Shown here: positions 6,629 through 6,703 of the stretch, piece by piece | Layout: each line of letters opens with the position of its first letter | Numbering within the stretch: the stretch's first letter is position 1 | Position numbers and translations under genes: made by a program | DNA from: Gammaproteobacteria bacterium | Lineage (GTDB): Bacteria > Pseudomonadota > Gammaproteobacteria > SZUA-229 | Assembly (NCBI GenBank): GCA_011321985.1 | Contig: DROB01000108.1 | Location: 1-6,703 of the forward strand | Direction: 5' to 3' | Length of the DNA stretch: 6,703 nucleotides | Notes under the pieces: model-generated | Databases searched by the model: none | What the model saw: the letters and a program-made list of their open reading frames with translations, nothing else | What the model was told of the DNA's origin: nothing

Positions 6629-6703
6629 ATGAAAAATAATTACAATCACCAATCATTCATGATTGGAGTTCGCTGGTTAATTTCTATTTCTTTACTGTTT
6701 ATT
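6629..6703 (+). CDS. Start of a hypothetical protein with hydrophobic N-terminus (3'-partial)
   Basis: ATG 6629 opens 25 codons that run in frame to the window edge. It is preceded by CAGGG (6616-6620), a good Shine-Dalgarno sequence 8 bases upstream. The peptide begins with polar MKNNYNHQSF and continues with GVRWLISISLLFI. This is a basic residue followed by a hydrophobic run, as in a signal peptide or first membrane helix. Too little is visible to name a family. An in-frame second Met at residue 11 could also serve as a start, but the ribosome binding site favours the first. The gene is probably served by the promoter at 6228-6257 or by a nearer weak one (TTGGCG 6561-6566, TAAAAA 6584-6589, 17-base spacing). 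Confidence 0.7.
   Translation, partial: MKNNYNHQSFMIGVRWLISISLLFI

Noticed and set aside
1..6703. CRISPR array, insertion sequence, tRNA or rRNA gene
   Set aside because: No spaced direct repeats, transposase motifs or recognisable structural RNA sequences were seen on either strand.

Overview
The window looks like a piece of a gammaproteobacterial chromosome of moderate GC content. The best evidence is the divergent rph / yicC pair, the order seen in E. coli and relatives, with full-length proteins of typical gammaproteobacterial size and motifs. No genus can be assigned from the sequence alone.

Left part (1-3104, + strand): a large SGNH/GDSL-family lipoprotein, whose start codon lies just outside the window, is followed 62 bp later by a FadL/OmpP1-type outer-membrane channel. 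The pair ends at a perfect 12-bp stem terminator that should also work from the other strand. The two products plausibly cooperate at the outer membrane: the lipoprotein would cleave an ester and the barrel would import the hydrophobic product. This coupling is an inference.

Middle part (3105-5092, - strand): a compact operon reads rph (RNase PH), then rdgB (ITP/XTP pyrophosphatase), then a small protein with an HExxH motif of unknown function. The genes are separated by only 5 and 8 bp. A near-perfect TATAAT box precedes rph. The last gene ends inside a short inverted repeat that pairs best as minus-strand RNA. From there to the shared terminator no gene is seen.

Right part (5093-6703, + strand): yicC (YicC-family endoribonuclease) is transcribed divergently from rph. 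It is followed by about 545 bp of AT-rich sequence with no convincing gene but with a good extended -10 promoter candidate. Then comes the first 25 codons of a protein with a hydrophobic N-terminus, cut by the window edge. The AT-rich stretch is either a long leader of that gene or holds an unannotated small transcript.

Most of the window is ordinary housekeeping. The points most worth a second look are the esterase-channel pair, the HExxH protein in an RNA/nucleotide-quality-control operon, the structured repeat at its stop codon, and the promoter plus long leader near the right end.
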